A stretch of DNA of 64,000 nt from Paenibacillus donghaensis (GTDB taxonomy: Bacteria; Bacillota; Bacilli; Paenibacillales; Paenibacillaceae): NCBI RefSeq assembly GCF_002192415.1, contig NZ_CP021780.1:4650001-4714000 (forward strand), read 5' to 3'. This document shows, piece by piece, positions 29,029 through 36,780 of this stretch. Each line of letters starts with the position of its first letter. The first letter of the stretch is position 1. A program made the position numbers and the translations under genes. The notes below the pieces were generated by a model. The model was not told the DNA's origin and searched no databases. It saw only the letters and a list, made by a program, of their open reading frames with translations.

Positions 29029-31331
29029 CCTGCAATCATCCCTTCACCCAGCGGAAGCACCTGACCGGAGGCATCCACCTTAATATTCTGCCCATTCACG
29101 ATAACTTCGGCACTTCCGCCATTCAGTGACGTTAGCGTTACCTTGTTCTTGTCAACGACAATGCGCAGCAGTACACCTTCAACCATCACCTGGAAGCTGT
29201 ATGAGGTCCAGCGCTCCGGCAGCGTAGGCTGGAAGGACAAACGCGGGCCGTCTGAACGCATGCCACCGAAACCGTATACGATGTTCATCCAGGCTGCGGC
29301 AATCGAAGTGGTGTGAAGCCCTTCGCGCGTATTGCGGTTGTAGTTGTCCAGATCCAGGCGTGTGGCAAATTCAAAGAACTGGTAGGCTTCTTCAGGCTTG
29401 CCGATTTCACTTGCGAGTATGGAGTGAATCGAAGGTGAGAGTGAAGACTCATGAATGCATCTCGGCTCGTAATACTCGTAATTGGCAAGCTTGGCTTCTT
29501 TGGAGAACTGCCCGCTGTACAGGAACATGAACATCAGCACATCCGGCTGCTTAATCATGTCATACCGGTACAGCCGGTCATAAGACCAGTTCGAGTAGAG
29601 CGGAAATTCAGTCACAGGAATGGAATGAATATCAATATGCGGCATATCAAAGAATCCGTCATGCTCCTCGTACACTCCGGTTTCTTCATCCACCGGAATC
29701 CGCATATGCTCTGCCTTGGAGCACCAGTCGGTGAGTTCCTCGTCACGTAGCGCAGTCTTCGCTGCAACCTCGGCATATTCTGCCGGTGCCTGCTCTTTCA
29801 TCAGGCGGAGCGTCTCCAGGGTATATTCGAAGGATTGCTTGGCCATGAGGTTAATGTAACAGTTATTGTTCACCATCAATTGGAATTCATCAGGGCCCAT
29901 AACTCCGAAATAGCCAAATTCCCCGGTCCGCTGGCCCCATTGACCGCGTGTGGCATAGAAGCGGCTGATCTGGATCAGCATTTCCGCACCTTTGGTATAG
30001 AGGAAAGATTGATCGCCTGTGTTCTTGACATAATGCCAGATTCCATAGGACACGGCAGTTCCTACATGCAGCTGCAGGTTGGAATGCTGCCATAGGTCGC
30101 AGCTCTCTGTTCCGTCAATGGTAGCAATCGGATAACAGGCGCCTTCACAATCGACATCCTTGGCACGCTGCATAGCCTCGCCCAGTGTCTTGTATCGGAA
30201 CTCCAACAGGCTGCGGGCAGCCTTGGGATTATTGAACAAATAAAAAGGAAGGCAGTAAGACTCCGTATCCCAGAACGCCAGCCCACGGTAGACTTCACCC
30301 GTCAGCCCTTTGGCGCCAATATTAAATCCGGGATGATCGCCATGATAGGTCTGAAAGAGCTGGAAGATGCAGAAACGGATGCCCTGCTGATTCTCCGGAT
30401 CGCCCTCAATACAAATATCGCTCGTCTCCCAGATTCCGTTCCAATAGGCCGTCTGTTCGGCGAATACATCAGCTTCATTAAGCTTGCCGGCAGTTGCCGC
30501 TAACTCCATGCCTTCATTCCACAGCCCGTCAGGCGTTCGGGAAGACTCACTGTCTGCACAGTTTACAGCCAGCTTTGTATAGTGGGCCGTTTCTCCTTGG
30601 GTCAGCTCCAAGGTGAAGTTCTGCCCGATAAATTTCTCACGGTCTACTCTTGTAGTCTGAAGTGGCTGCGAGGATTGCAAGGTGAAGCCGGAGAACAGCT
30701 TGTTCCCGGTGTTCACCGTACTTGCCATAATGGCGGTGACAGCCCCTTCCCCTTCACTACGGAGGTTATTCCACATACATTCGCCACGTTCCTCATGAAT
30801 GATTCCGAAATCAAGCCCGGTGCAGATATCCACGCTCCCCGAGAAATTAAGCGGCTGGAATGCGACCTGCTGCAGGCCCAAATGGGACATCGTCATACTG
30901 ACCAGACGCGTGAAGATTACCTTGAGTTTCTTGCCGTTCCCTAACGTCCATACCAGCTCTCGCCGGTAAGTTCCACTGCGGAGGTCCAGCCTGCGCACAT
31001 AATCCGATATATGACTCTTGGCAAGGTCAAGCTGTTCCCCATCCAGAGTAATGCGGGTATACAGCCAGTCCACCGCATTCACCATGTAACGCAGGGAGCG
31101 GATAATGCCTTTATAAGGATTGCCGATATCTAGCTGTTCGTTTAAACCGTTGAAATAGCTGCCGAGCAGGGAATCACCGGAATAGCCCTCTTCCGCGTAC
31201 CCGCGCACACCCATATACTCGTTCCCCAATGAAAAAATCGATTCCGAGGTCCGGTTCCGTTCCGCATCAAAGCCCTCTTCAATAATTGCCCACGGATCTA
31301 CCTTTAGATATTTGTCCGCCACTTTAGCCAT
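29025..31331 (-). CDS. GH65 alpha-glucoside phosphorylase
   Basis: About 768 residues. Motifs of the family appear in order: NEYMGVRGYAEEGYSGDS (N-terminal domain), IGAKGLTGEVYRGLAFWDTE (substrate site), the general-acid Glu in VMGPDEFQLMVNNN near residue 480, YEPRCIHESSLSPSIHS (phosphate-site region) and a C-terminal beta domain. The start at 31331 is chosen because AGAAGGAGATAA precedes it; an in-frame ATG 26 codons earlier has no ribosome binding site. It is the first gene of an operon with a second GH65 and pgmB. The FQLMVNNNC motif differs from the second copy (YHERVNNNA), so the two probably have different glucoside specificities. Confidence 0.92.
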   Translation of the reverse strand: MAKVADKYLKVDPWAIIEEGFDAERNRTSESIFSLGNEYMGVRGYAEEGYSGDSLLGSYFNGLNEQLDIGNPYKGIIRSLRYMVNAVDWLYTRITLDGEQLDLAKSHISDYVRRLDLRSGTYRRELVWTLGNGKKLKVIFTRLVSMTMSHLGLQQVAFQPLNFSGSVDICTGLDFGIIHEERGECMWNNLRSEGEGAVTAIMASTVNTGNKLFSGFTLQSSQPLQTTRVDREKFIGQNFTLELTQGETAHYTKLAVNCADSESSRTPDGLWNEGMELAATAGKLNEADVFAEQTAYWNGIWETSDICIEGDPENQQGIRFCIFQLFQTYHGDHPGFNIGAKGLTGEVYRGLAFWDTESYCLPFYLFNNPKAARSLLEFRYKTLGEAMQRAKDVDCEGACYPIATIDGTESCDLWQHSNLQLHVGTAVSYGIWHYVKNTGDQSFLYTKGAEMLIQISRFYATRGQWGQRTGEFGYFGVMGPDEFQLMVNNNCYINLMAKQSFEYTLETLRLMKEQAPAEYAEVAAKTALRDEELTDWCSKAEHMRIPVDEETGVYEEHDGFFDMPHIDIHSIPVTEFPLYSNWSYDRLYRYDMIKQPDVLMFMFLYSGQFSKEAKLANYEYYEPRCIHESSLSPSIHSILASEIGKPEEAYQFFEFATRLDLDNYNRNTREGLHTTSIAAAWMNIVYGFGGMRSDGPRLSFQPTLPERWTSYSFQVMVEGVLLRIVVDKNKVTLTSLNGGSAEVIVNGQNIKVDASGQVLPLGEGMIAG

Positions 31332-31502
31332 GTATGTTATCTCCTTCTCCTGAGTTGGGCCTGCTCCCCCTTTATTCATCCAAAAGAGAAGAGCGGACGC
31401 TCCTTCCAAGGATATCGTTCCTGCCCGGCAAGGCCAATGTCCGGCTGTAATGGAGTTATGTGCATTTATACGGAGATGGAAATGATCGATCCCTCCTAAA
31501 CC

Positions 31503-31592
31503 CTCCCTTAGCCAAGGGAGGGCTGTTCCTTCGGAATACGCAAGAGCTTAAGGGCAAAGACGGGCTGTTCCCTCGGAATGCGCAAGACCTTA
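31503..31592. repeat. Small inverted repeat plus tandem direct repeat upstream of the GH65 operon
   Basis: CCTCCCTTAGCCAAGGGAGG (31503-31522) is a perfect hairpin. It is followed by a direct repeat of about 31 bp, GGGCTGTTCCTTCGGAATAC... (31520-31550) and GGGCTGTTCCCTCGGAATGC... (31562-31592). No gene overlaps it. It resembles a short intergenic repeat family. Confidence 0.55.
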
Positions 31593-31617
31593 TCCACAAC
31601 AAAAGAAAATCCTATAT

Positions 31618-31650
31618 AGACAAAAAAAGAGCTGTCTGCCGACAGCTCCC
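31618..31650 (-). terminator. Terminator of the agr-like operon
   Basis: Stem GAGCTGTC / GACAGCTC with loop GGCA, followed by TTTTTTTG, 14 bp downstream of the LytTR gene stop. Confidence 0.9.
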
Positions 31651-31663
31651 TGAGAATAAGTAA

Positions 31664-32047
31664 TTACCCTATAACGATATCCGGGTTAATCATGGTTAGC
31701 TCCTTCTCCACCAGCCGGTAGCGGTGGTAAGCAATGGTGCAGTTCTGAGATGAAGGGTCTGAAGGGTTGTTAAAATAAGCAACCTTGAAGCCCCTGTCCA
31801 GACGTGCTACGTTATCAATGTTGACCGCCGTTCCCCGATCTACGATGCTGAAATGACATCCCGAGCTGTTAAGTGCCTTCACCCAATAACGGAGAAGACC
31901 CATAATATAATAGATACCGCCCCTTGTGTGTACTAAGATCGACTGAGATTCGTTCGTATTGCTCTTAAGAAACAAGATGTCCTGGAAGTCAACAGTGATG
32001 ATTCCCGCAGACCCGTCGGCATTTCCCGTAACGGATAAATAACTCAT
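31664..32047 (-). CDS. Stand-alone LytTR DNA-binding protein of an agr-like operon
   Basis: A 127-residue protein made almost entirely of one LytTR domain: DFQDILFLKS at about 21-30, VHTRGGIYYIMGLLRYWVKAL at about 40-60 and FSIVDRGTAVNIDNVARLDRG at about 67-87, the AgrA/ComE DNA-binding fold. There is no receiver domain, so it cannot be controlled by classic phosphotransfer. It starts 19 nt after the AgrD-like gene with AGGGTGA 6 bp upstream, and is the last gene before the terminator. By analogy with known LytTR regulatory systems (HdrRM, BrsRM) its activity may be set by sequestration at the membrane; that is inference. Confidence 0.8.
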   Translation of the reverse strand: MSYLSVTGNADGSAGIITVDFQDILFLKSNTNESQSILVHTRGGIYYIMGLLRYWVKALNSSGCHFSIVDRGTAVNIDNVARLDRGFKVAYFNNPSDPSSQNCTIAYHRYRLVEKELTMINPDIVIG

Positions 32048-32065
32048 GGAATCACCCTGCTTTCA

Positions 32066-32176
32066 TTATTTTTTGAGAAGCTCGGCTGGAATATCGCCTT
32101 TGTACCAGATAAAGAAACAATTAACGCTTACTGTAGTTTTGGCTACAGCAGTCAAAAAATTAGCAACCAGATTCAT
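32066..32176 (-). CDS. AgrD-like cyclic peptide pheromone precursor (36 aa)
   Basis: A short gene easily missed by length cut-offs. It starts in an ATGA overlap with agrB and has AAGGGTG about 8 bp upstream. Residues 1-15 form an amphipathic leader (MNLVANFLTAVAKTT). Cys20 begins the putative macrocycle C-F-F-I-W (20-24). Then comes YKGDI and the C-terminal recognition segment PAELLKK (30-36). In S. aureus AgrD the ring is also Cys plus four residues, followed by five residues and PKEL; spacing and motif match exactly. AgrB should cleave after Trp24 and close a thiolactone. The exported N-terminal boundary cannot be predicted. Confidence 0.85.
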   Translation of the reverse strand: MNLVANFLTAVAKTTVSVNCFFIWYKGDIPAELLKK

Positions 32177-32697
32177 GATTTCATCACCCTTCCGAGAACA
32201 AGTGTGAAGCTCTGGACAAGAAAACTAATTGAAAGTGCTATTGAAAGAATGAAAAAATTGCTTGCCACGAGCACAAGCGCAGCTAACTTCATATAAGGAT
32301 AATATTTTGCCGGTATTCGCGATTGCTGTGCAATCCCCACTGGAGCGAGAAAAAAGACGATTACAAAAGCAATTAATGTCGCTGTAATCGTTACTCTTTG
32401 ACTGAGATCAAGTAAGGTAATGACAGTAAAAACACCGGTGGAAACTAGTACACATTGCAGATTGGTCTTAAGATGCATACCTCCGGTCAACTGCCGAAGC
32501 AACGCAAAGGAAAGAAGAACAATGGCAGCTTCACTCGTATGTCCCGTAATGAAGGATAAAGCAAAGGTCGCAATGACAACAAACATTAGATTCAGCATCA
32601 TGGAGATGGCAAATTTAAAAACCTCTACAGATGTAGGATGGTCCGGCACTGAACGCTTCAGTGAGACTGCCATTTTAAAAGCAAGCTGCTCAATCAT
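32173..32697 (-). CDS. agrB: AgrB-like membrane peptidase/cyclase
   Basis: A 174-residue polytopic membrane protein of the accessory gene regulator B family, which removes the AgrD C-terminus and cyclises the peptide. The catalytic pair is in RQLTGGMHLKTNLQC: His75 and Cys82, with the family-typical R..GG.H spacing. Several hydrophobic helices follow (about 85-105, 107-125, 135-165). The gene overlaps the upstream receptor-like gene by 8 bp and the AgrD-like gene by 4 bp, so all are translationally coupled. Confidence 0.92.
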   Translation of the reverse strand: MIEQLAFKMAVSLKRSVPDHPTSVEVFKFAISMMLNLMFVVIATFALSFITGHTSEAAIVLLSFALLRQLTGGMHLKTNLQCVLVSTGVFTVITLLDLSQRVTITATLIAFVIVFFLAPVGIAQQSRIPAKYYPYMKLAALVLVASNFFILSIALSISFLVQSFTLVLGRVMKS

Positions 32698-33316
32698 TCA
32701 TCTTTTCCTTTCTGACCGCATAGTAAAGTAGGAATAGTAGCGCTATTGGGAAGAACACAATGTAAAGGCGCATATCATCTTTATACAGTAAAAAAGAAAA
32801 TAACAGCATAAACAACGTTATCAATCCAATGACGAACATGCCCTCCCAGCGCAGCCTTAACCTCTCAAAATCGAAAGTAAACCCGATAGCAAACTTGTAC
32901 GAGAACCACGCCAAAAGAATGCACATCAACCCTGACATTGTTTGACCTGAATATTCGTAGATTAAAGAAGACTGGGCTTGGGGAATTGAGCCAAATACAA
33001 GCAATACTAATGATACTTGAATAATAGTAAACGCCATATATCCCGTAATCGATATAATAGCCGACCAAATAATTGGAATTCTAATGACAGTTGTCAGCAG
33101 CAAGATAAATAAAAACAGGTTAACGATAGGCACCAGGTATGCTAGGTCCAGCTCATTGCGAAGCACATAACTCTGTAGATTCATCAGCAAGATAATGAAC
33201 AAGGCCTGCCACAAATAGTCCGTTGCCTTCAATCTGAAGAAGGACATCATCATGGCGAAGATTCCCACCCCCTCAATCGTTGAGAACAACATAAACCCTG
33301 CGGGTTCCCACGACAT
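32690..33316 (-). CDS. Polytopic membrane protein, AgrC-like sensor without kinase domain
   Basis: About 208 residues, with six to seven predicted helices from residue 8 to about 200 and ending right after the last helix in YYAVRKEKMND. The layout resembles the membrane sensor half of AgrC-type kinases, but no dimerisation/His or ATPase domain follows: the next gene starts inside its stop codon. The start MSWEPAGF at 33316 is preferred because a good sigma-A promoter lies about 36 nt upstream; upstream in-frame ATGs fall in or beyond it. It probably receives the AgrD-like peptide and controls the LytTR protein, or acts as its membrane anchor; this is inferred from context only. Confidence 0.7.
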   Translation of the reverse strand: MSWEPAGFMLFSTIEGVGIFAMMMSFFRLKATDYLWQALFIILLMNLQSYVLRNELDLAYLVPIVNLFLFILLLTTVIRIPIIWSAIISITGYMAFTIIQVSLVLLVFGSIPQAQSSLIYEYSGQTMSGLMCILLAWFSYKFAIGFTFDFERLRLRWEGMFVIGLITLFMLLFSFLLYKDDMRLYIVFFPIALLFLLYYAVRKEKMND

Positions 33317-33358
33317 CTCGCAACACCGCCTGACATTTTTTTCATTTTTTACAACTTC

Positions 33359-33387
33359 ATTATAGTGCATGTCCCATATACTGTATA
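33359..33387 (-). promoter_or_regulatory. Promoter of the agr-like operon
   Basis: On the minus strand TATACA (33382-33387), 17 bp, then a perfect TATAAT (33359-33364). The predicted start of transcription is about 36 nt before the first gene. ACAGTATAT, overlapping the -35, differs by one base from a LytTR-type half-site (WMMGTTNRK), so autoregulation is possible but weakly supported. Confidence 0.6.
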
Positions 33388-33484
33388 GTAAATTCTGGAG
33401 GATAATTATTGACAATTTAACGGCATGACAAACAGGCCCGATTGAAGTCGAAAACACTCCGAATCGGACCCGAATTATGACGAA

Positions 33485-34300
33485 TTATGACGTTGCTATT
33501 GCTGCCCTCGCATACCCCTGAAGCTGAAGCCAGGAGGCGCAAGCGCCACTCCAGCCGCTCGTATGCAGCTGATCTTCTGCCAGCCCCAGACCGTGGCGGC
33601 CATGGGCATAGACGTGAAGGTCGAACGGAATCTCATGACGGCGCAGTGCGGCCGCAAACTGCAGGCTGTTCTCCACCGGCACGGAAGCATCCTCTGACGT
33701 ATGCCACAGGAAGGTTGGAGGCGTTGCCGCAGTCACCTGCAGCTCGCTGCTCAGTCTGTTCACCAGCTGCTCATCCGGCGTCTGGCCGAGCAGATTCTCC
33801 TTGGACCCTTGATGCACATACGGCTCCTTCATCGATATCACCGGATAACAGAGGATCAGCAGATCCGGACGGCTGGATTCACGTTCCAGCGGCTCCTCTG
33901 CAGCGGCATTCCCCTCGTCGAACAGAACCCCTGCAGCAGATGCCAAATGCCCTCCGGCAGAGAAGCCGAGAATACCCAGCCGCTCAGGATCTATCCTGTA
34001 TTCAGCTGCATGGAATCTTACCGTCCGCAGCGCTCGCTGCGCATCCAGCAGTGCACTTGGATATTGATAAGGTGCGACACGGTAGCGCAGCACAAAAGCC
34101 GAAATGCCCAAGCTGTTCAGCCACAGCGCAATCGGTTCTCCTTCATGAAATGCGCGCATGCCATACCCGCCGCCCGGACAAATAATGACAGCGGCATTGC
34201 GCTCTCCATCTGCCAGATATGCGGTAATTGCCGGAATATCCTCATCTGTTGTTCCTTTTGCCCCAGGAGCTCCATCCGGCCACAATAGTCTCATGTTCAT
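33485..34300 (-). CDS. Alpha/beta-hydrolase, esterase of the acetyl-xylan esterase type
   Basis: A 271-residue cytoplasmic hydrolase without signal peptide. The oxyanion region is VIICPGGGYGMRA (about 39-51). The nucleophile Ser is in GILGFSAGGHLAS near residue 115. The acid is probably the Asp in HTSEDASVPVENS and the base His is in YAHGRHGLGLAEDQ. This is the BD-FAE/acetylesterase pattern found in carbohydrate deacetylases. It is a single gene between the agr-like operon and fnr, so context gives little help; the substrate is unknown. Confidence 0.85.
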   Translation of the reverse strand: MNMRLLWPDGAPGAKGTTDEDIPAITAYLADGERNAAVIICPGGGYGMRAFHEGEPIALWLNSLGISAFVLRYRVAPYQYPSALLDAQRALRTVRFHAAEYRIDPERLGILGFSAGGHLASAAGVLFDEGNAAAEEPLERESSRPDLLILCYPVISMKEPYVHQGSKENLLGQTPDEQLVNRLSSELQVTAATPPTFLWHTSEDASVPVENSLQFAAALRRHEIPFDLHVYAHGRHGLGLAEDQLHTSGWSGACASWLQLQGYARAAIATS

Positions 34301-34799
34301 AATGATCCCTCAAGCCTTTCTATTGATAGATTGATTATGGAGGAAACGCTTTCCTCTTCCGCTAATTAGTCTATCAATACGCCGGGAGACATGCAATGTC
34401 TAAGACCTTCCCCGATTGGCGAAGAACTGCCATTCTTCGTCAATTTCTTTTATTTTCGCTAATTTATGCTATAGCTCGCCCGTTTTCGCAAATATGCCTA
34501 TAGGGCAAGCTGTGTCTGTAGTAGACAAGTCTGCATGGTTTCTTCACAGGATCCGCATAAAAAATACGGACCATTATCTGTTAATCATGGTCCGCACCTG
34601 TTAATCTTTAAATTAAGGCCTATAATACGCTTATAAGTCTAACAATCATATTAAATCTCACACTTTTGAAGTGAAATTTATCACAATGTTATAAATTCGA
34701 CACTTTTTCACGAAATTCATTACCCATTAAAGAGGAATTTCAAGGTATAATTAATTTAAAATTTACTGAAAAACTGAGGGATTAAAGGGGATGTCGATT
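34301..34799. other. Long intergenic region upstream of fnr
   Basis: About 500 bp with no supportable gene. It contains a hairpin at 34567-34594 (GGACCAT / ATGGTCC) with a T tract only on the minus strand, a Fnr-type palindrome at 34670-34685 and a -10 TATAAT at 34746-34751. GAATTTCGTGAAAAAGTGT on the minus strand near 34698-34716 vaguely resembles ResD sites. Confidence 0.55.
34670..34751 (+). promoter_or_regulatory. fnr promoter region with Fnr-type palindrome
   Basis: AGTGAAATTTATCACA (34670-34685) fits WGTGA-N6-TCACA exactly. TATAAT at 34746-34751 is the likely -10; the -35 region (CCCATT) is poor, so an activator is expected. The box centre is about 80 bp upstream of the predicted start, not at -41.5, so it could mediate upstream activation or autoregulation. 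Confidence 0.6.
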
Positions 34800-35519
34800 A
34801 TGATTAAGGAACATTACAATGTCATCGAAGCCCGCGGAAATACAAACTGTTTCTCCGAACAGAACTTTAACCGACTTCTCGTAACCATGAAGGAACGGAT
34901 GGTTCCTGAAGGTTCTCATCTATTTTGGGAAGGCGACTACTCGGATAAATTGTATTATCTCAAACGTGGACGTGTGAAATTAACCAAATCTACTGATGAA
35001 GGCAAGGAATTAATTCTGTATATGTATCAGGCAGGCGACATGGTCGGCCAGGCTGATCCCTTCTTCAGCACCAAGCATAGCTTCACCGCGGAAGTTATTG
35101 AGGAAAGTGAAGTTGGCGTAATTGAGCAGAAGGATCTGGAAATCCTCATCTGCCAGCATTGTGATTTCGCTATCGACTTCATGAAGTGGATGGGCATTCA
35201 TCACCGTCTCACCCAGACCAAATTCCGCGATCTGATGATGTATGGCAAGCCGGGAGCACTCTGCTCCACCTTGATCCGTCTGGGCAACACCTACGGTGAG
35301 AAGAGTGGCGACAACGTTCTGATCAACAAGAAGATCACGCACACAGACCTCTCCAACATGATCGGCGCTACCCGTGAGAGCGTGAACCGGATGCTCAGCG
35401 ATCTGCGCAAGAAAGACGCTGTAGAGTATGAGAACGGAATGATTGTCATCAAGAATCTTGGCATGCTTCAGGATATTTGCCACTGTGAGATGTGTCCTAA
35501 CGAAATTTGCCGAATTTAA
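34800..35519 (+). CDS. fnr: Fnr anaerobic transcriptional regulator with C-terminal iron-sulfur site
   Basis: About 239 residues. The N-terminal cyclic-nucleotide-type effector fold includes GDYSDKLYYLKRGRVKLTK and QAGDMVGQADPFF. The dimer helix and C-terminal winged helix (THTDLSNMIGATRESVNRMLSDLRKK) carry the recognition helix E..R..VNR. The last residues CHCEMCPNEIC contain C-x2-C-x4-C, the C-terminal 4Fe-4S ligand motif of Bacillus-type Fnr rather than the N-terminal one of E. coli FNR; GALCSTLIRLGNTYG also matches the Bacillus protein closely. The start at 34800 has AGGGG 9 bp upstream; the ATG at 34791 is too close to that site. The cluster would be lost on oxygen exposure, making this the oxygen-sensing activator of the nearby anaerobic genes. 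Confidence 0.94.
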   Translation: MIKEHYNVIEARGNTNCFSEQNFNRLLVTMKERMVPEGSHLFWEGDYSDKLYYLKRGRVKLTKSTDEGKELILYMYQAGDMVGQADPFFSTKHSFTAEVIEESEVGVIEQKDLEILICQHCDFAIDFMKWMGIHHRLTQTKFRDLMMYGKPGALCSTLIRLGNTYGEKSGDNVLINKKITHTDLSNMIGATRESVNRMLSDLRKKDAVEYENGMIVIKNLGMLQDICHCEMCPNEICRI

Positions 35520-35599
35520 AGCCATAATCTAATACCCTCTATTCACCTCAATGAAACACATAATTATTATTTTTTCACACACCTTATAATAGAGCGGTC

Positions 35600-35627
35600 G
35601 AAGGCGCCTTTGGGCGTCTTTTTTTCG
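35600..35627 (+). terminator. Terminator of fnr
   Basis: AAGGCGCC / GGGCGTCTT stem followed by a run of T, about 80 bp after the fnr stop codon. Confidence 0.85.
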
Positions 35628-35724
35628 TTACTGCTTAGGTTCCAGCGAGGATTTAGAAGGTGACTTGAGAACGTTATGGGATGCGCTGTCTTAACTCAAG
35701 CTCCTCCCAAACTTCAGGTAAACA

Positions 35725-35935
35725 ACGTCCTAGCGGACCGTATAGCCGCTATTTCCTCATTTCTGCGATACTTTTGAGTCTAACGGACCGCATAGCCGCT
35801 ATATCATCAAAACAGACTATAAATAGTTGGTTTTCGCCTGAATAGGGGCTCCTGAGTCCGTTAGACTTGCAAAACAGCCTTTTCACAGCAAATAGCGGCT
35901 CCTGAGTCCGCAATAGTCTGAAGCTAAGTAACAGT
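35725..35935. repeat. Cluster of four inverted AGCGG...GTCCG repeat units
   Basis: Two units of the form TAACGGACCGCATAGCCGCTAT (35731 and 35778 regions) are followed by two in the opposite orientation, GGCTCCTGAGTCCGTTAGACT and GGCTCCTGAGTCCGCAATAG (35846 and 35893 regions). Each unit is roughly 25 bp and can fold on itself or pair with an oppositely oriented unit. The array sits in a 470-bp intergenic stretch with no gene. Confidence 0.7.
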
Positions 35936-36097
35936 TACTGGCGACGACCTTCATTGGTTATGCTTAGCCTCACCTAGGGTCAATCATTTGATTCCCGGGA
36001 ATGTGCGGAATTTCCCATACACCCGTTTGACTTCGTCATAAAAATACAAAGAAAGCTTTAGGACAATGCATGATGTATGGGACCAAATCAAGAATAT

Positions 36098-36543
36098 TCA
36101 TAATTTCAACACGTATATTTCCTCGTCATCCTCGATTTCCCCTGTACTCACAAATCCAAGATTCTCATAAATATGTTTCCCTCTTGTATTCTCAGGCCCT
36201 GTAGATAGATGAATCTCCTTACAACCAAATCGATTTTTCATTTCTTCAATAATTAACGATAACGCCTGTTTTCCATAGCCCTTCCCCTGAAATTTTCTGT
36301 CAATCATAAATCTGCAAAGTTCATAAGATTCACTATCTTCAGGTAATCCATACATGGTAAAGCCAATTAATTCACATTATGCTCAATTGCTTTGATTATC
36401 CAGTTACCTTCATAGAATGACTCTACAATCGAATAGGCATTGGAAGCAACAAATTCTTCCCCTAGCGTATGCTGATTATCCGCATTTGTAGTCAACAATA
36501 TCACTTTCACCCAATTTTCTTTTGTTACTTCAACAAGTTCCAT
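36098..36543 (-). pseudogene. GNAT family N-acetyltransferase, frameshifted
   Basis: Two frames together give a 148-residue GNAT protein. The first runs from 36543 (MELVEVTKENWVKVILL) through EGNWIIKAIEHN and stops just beyond. The second supplies ELIGFTMYGLPED and the acetyl-CoA loop RKFQGKGYGKQALSLIIEEMK, then LGFVSTGEIEDDEEIYVLKL. One base is missing near 36373-36377; adding a G gives IEHNGELIGFTMYG. The substrate is unknown (spermidine-type or small-molecule acetyltransferase). It stands alone, A/T-richer than its neighbours, beside repeat elements, which could suggest a foreign origin. Confidence 0.85.
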
Positions 36544-36609
36544 TAGTCTATCACCCCTTAAATCATTTTAAAATATACCAATTTTTCTACGGTTGACTAA
36601 TCTACTAAC

Positions 36610-36715
36610 GTTCCTATGCAAGAAGAAACGGCTTCGCCGTCCTATGCAAGAGGCGGCAATCGTTTCTGCAAGAAATAGAAGGATAAATTATAGCGTGGAC
36701 CCTATAAATTCTTAA
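36610..36715 (+). repeat. Dispersed repeat of the AAACGGC-TCGCCGTCC family, second copy
   Basis: GAAACGGCTTCGCCGTCC and, downstream, ATAAATTCTTAA, as in the copy at 411-502 but with a different middle. Intergenic, between the broken acetyltransferase gene and the terminator of the nir operon. Confidence 0.55.
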
Positions 36716-36717
36716 AT

Positions 36718-36764
36718 TTTAAAAAAGCTGTACCGGGTCATAAAGACCTCAGTACAGCTTATTA
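36718..36764 (-). terminator. Terminator of the nirB-nirD-FNT operon
   Basis: Stem AAGCTGTACTGAGGTC / GACCCGGTACAGCTT followed by TTTTTAAAATTT on the minus strand, about 17 bp after the transporter stop codon. Confidence 0.88.
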
Positions 36765-36780
36765 TAACATCCAGCTTCTT

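Noticed and set aside
33435..33475. Terminator of the esterase gene
   Set aside because: A loose imperfect hairpin (CGATT...AATCG) is present but the stem is interrupted and there is no T tract, so I did not list it.
34416..34604. 62-codon frame upstream of fnr
   Set aside because: No ribosome binding site, crosses the orphan hairpin and has no recognisable features.
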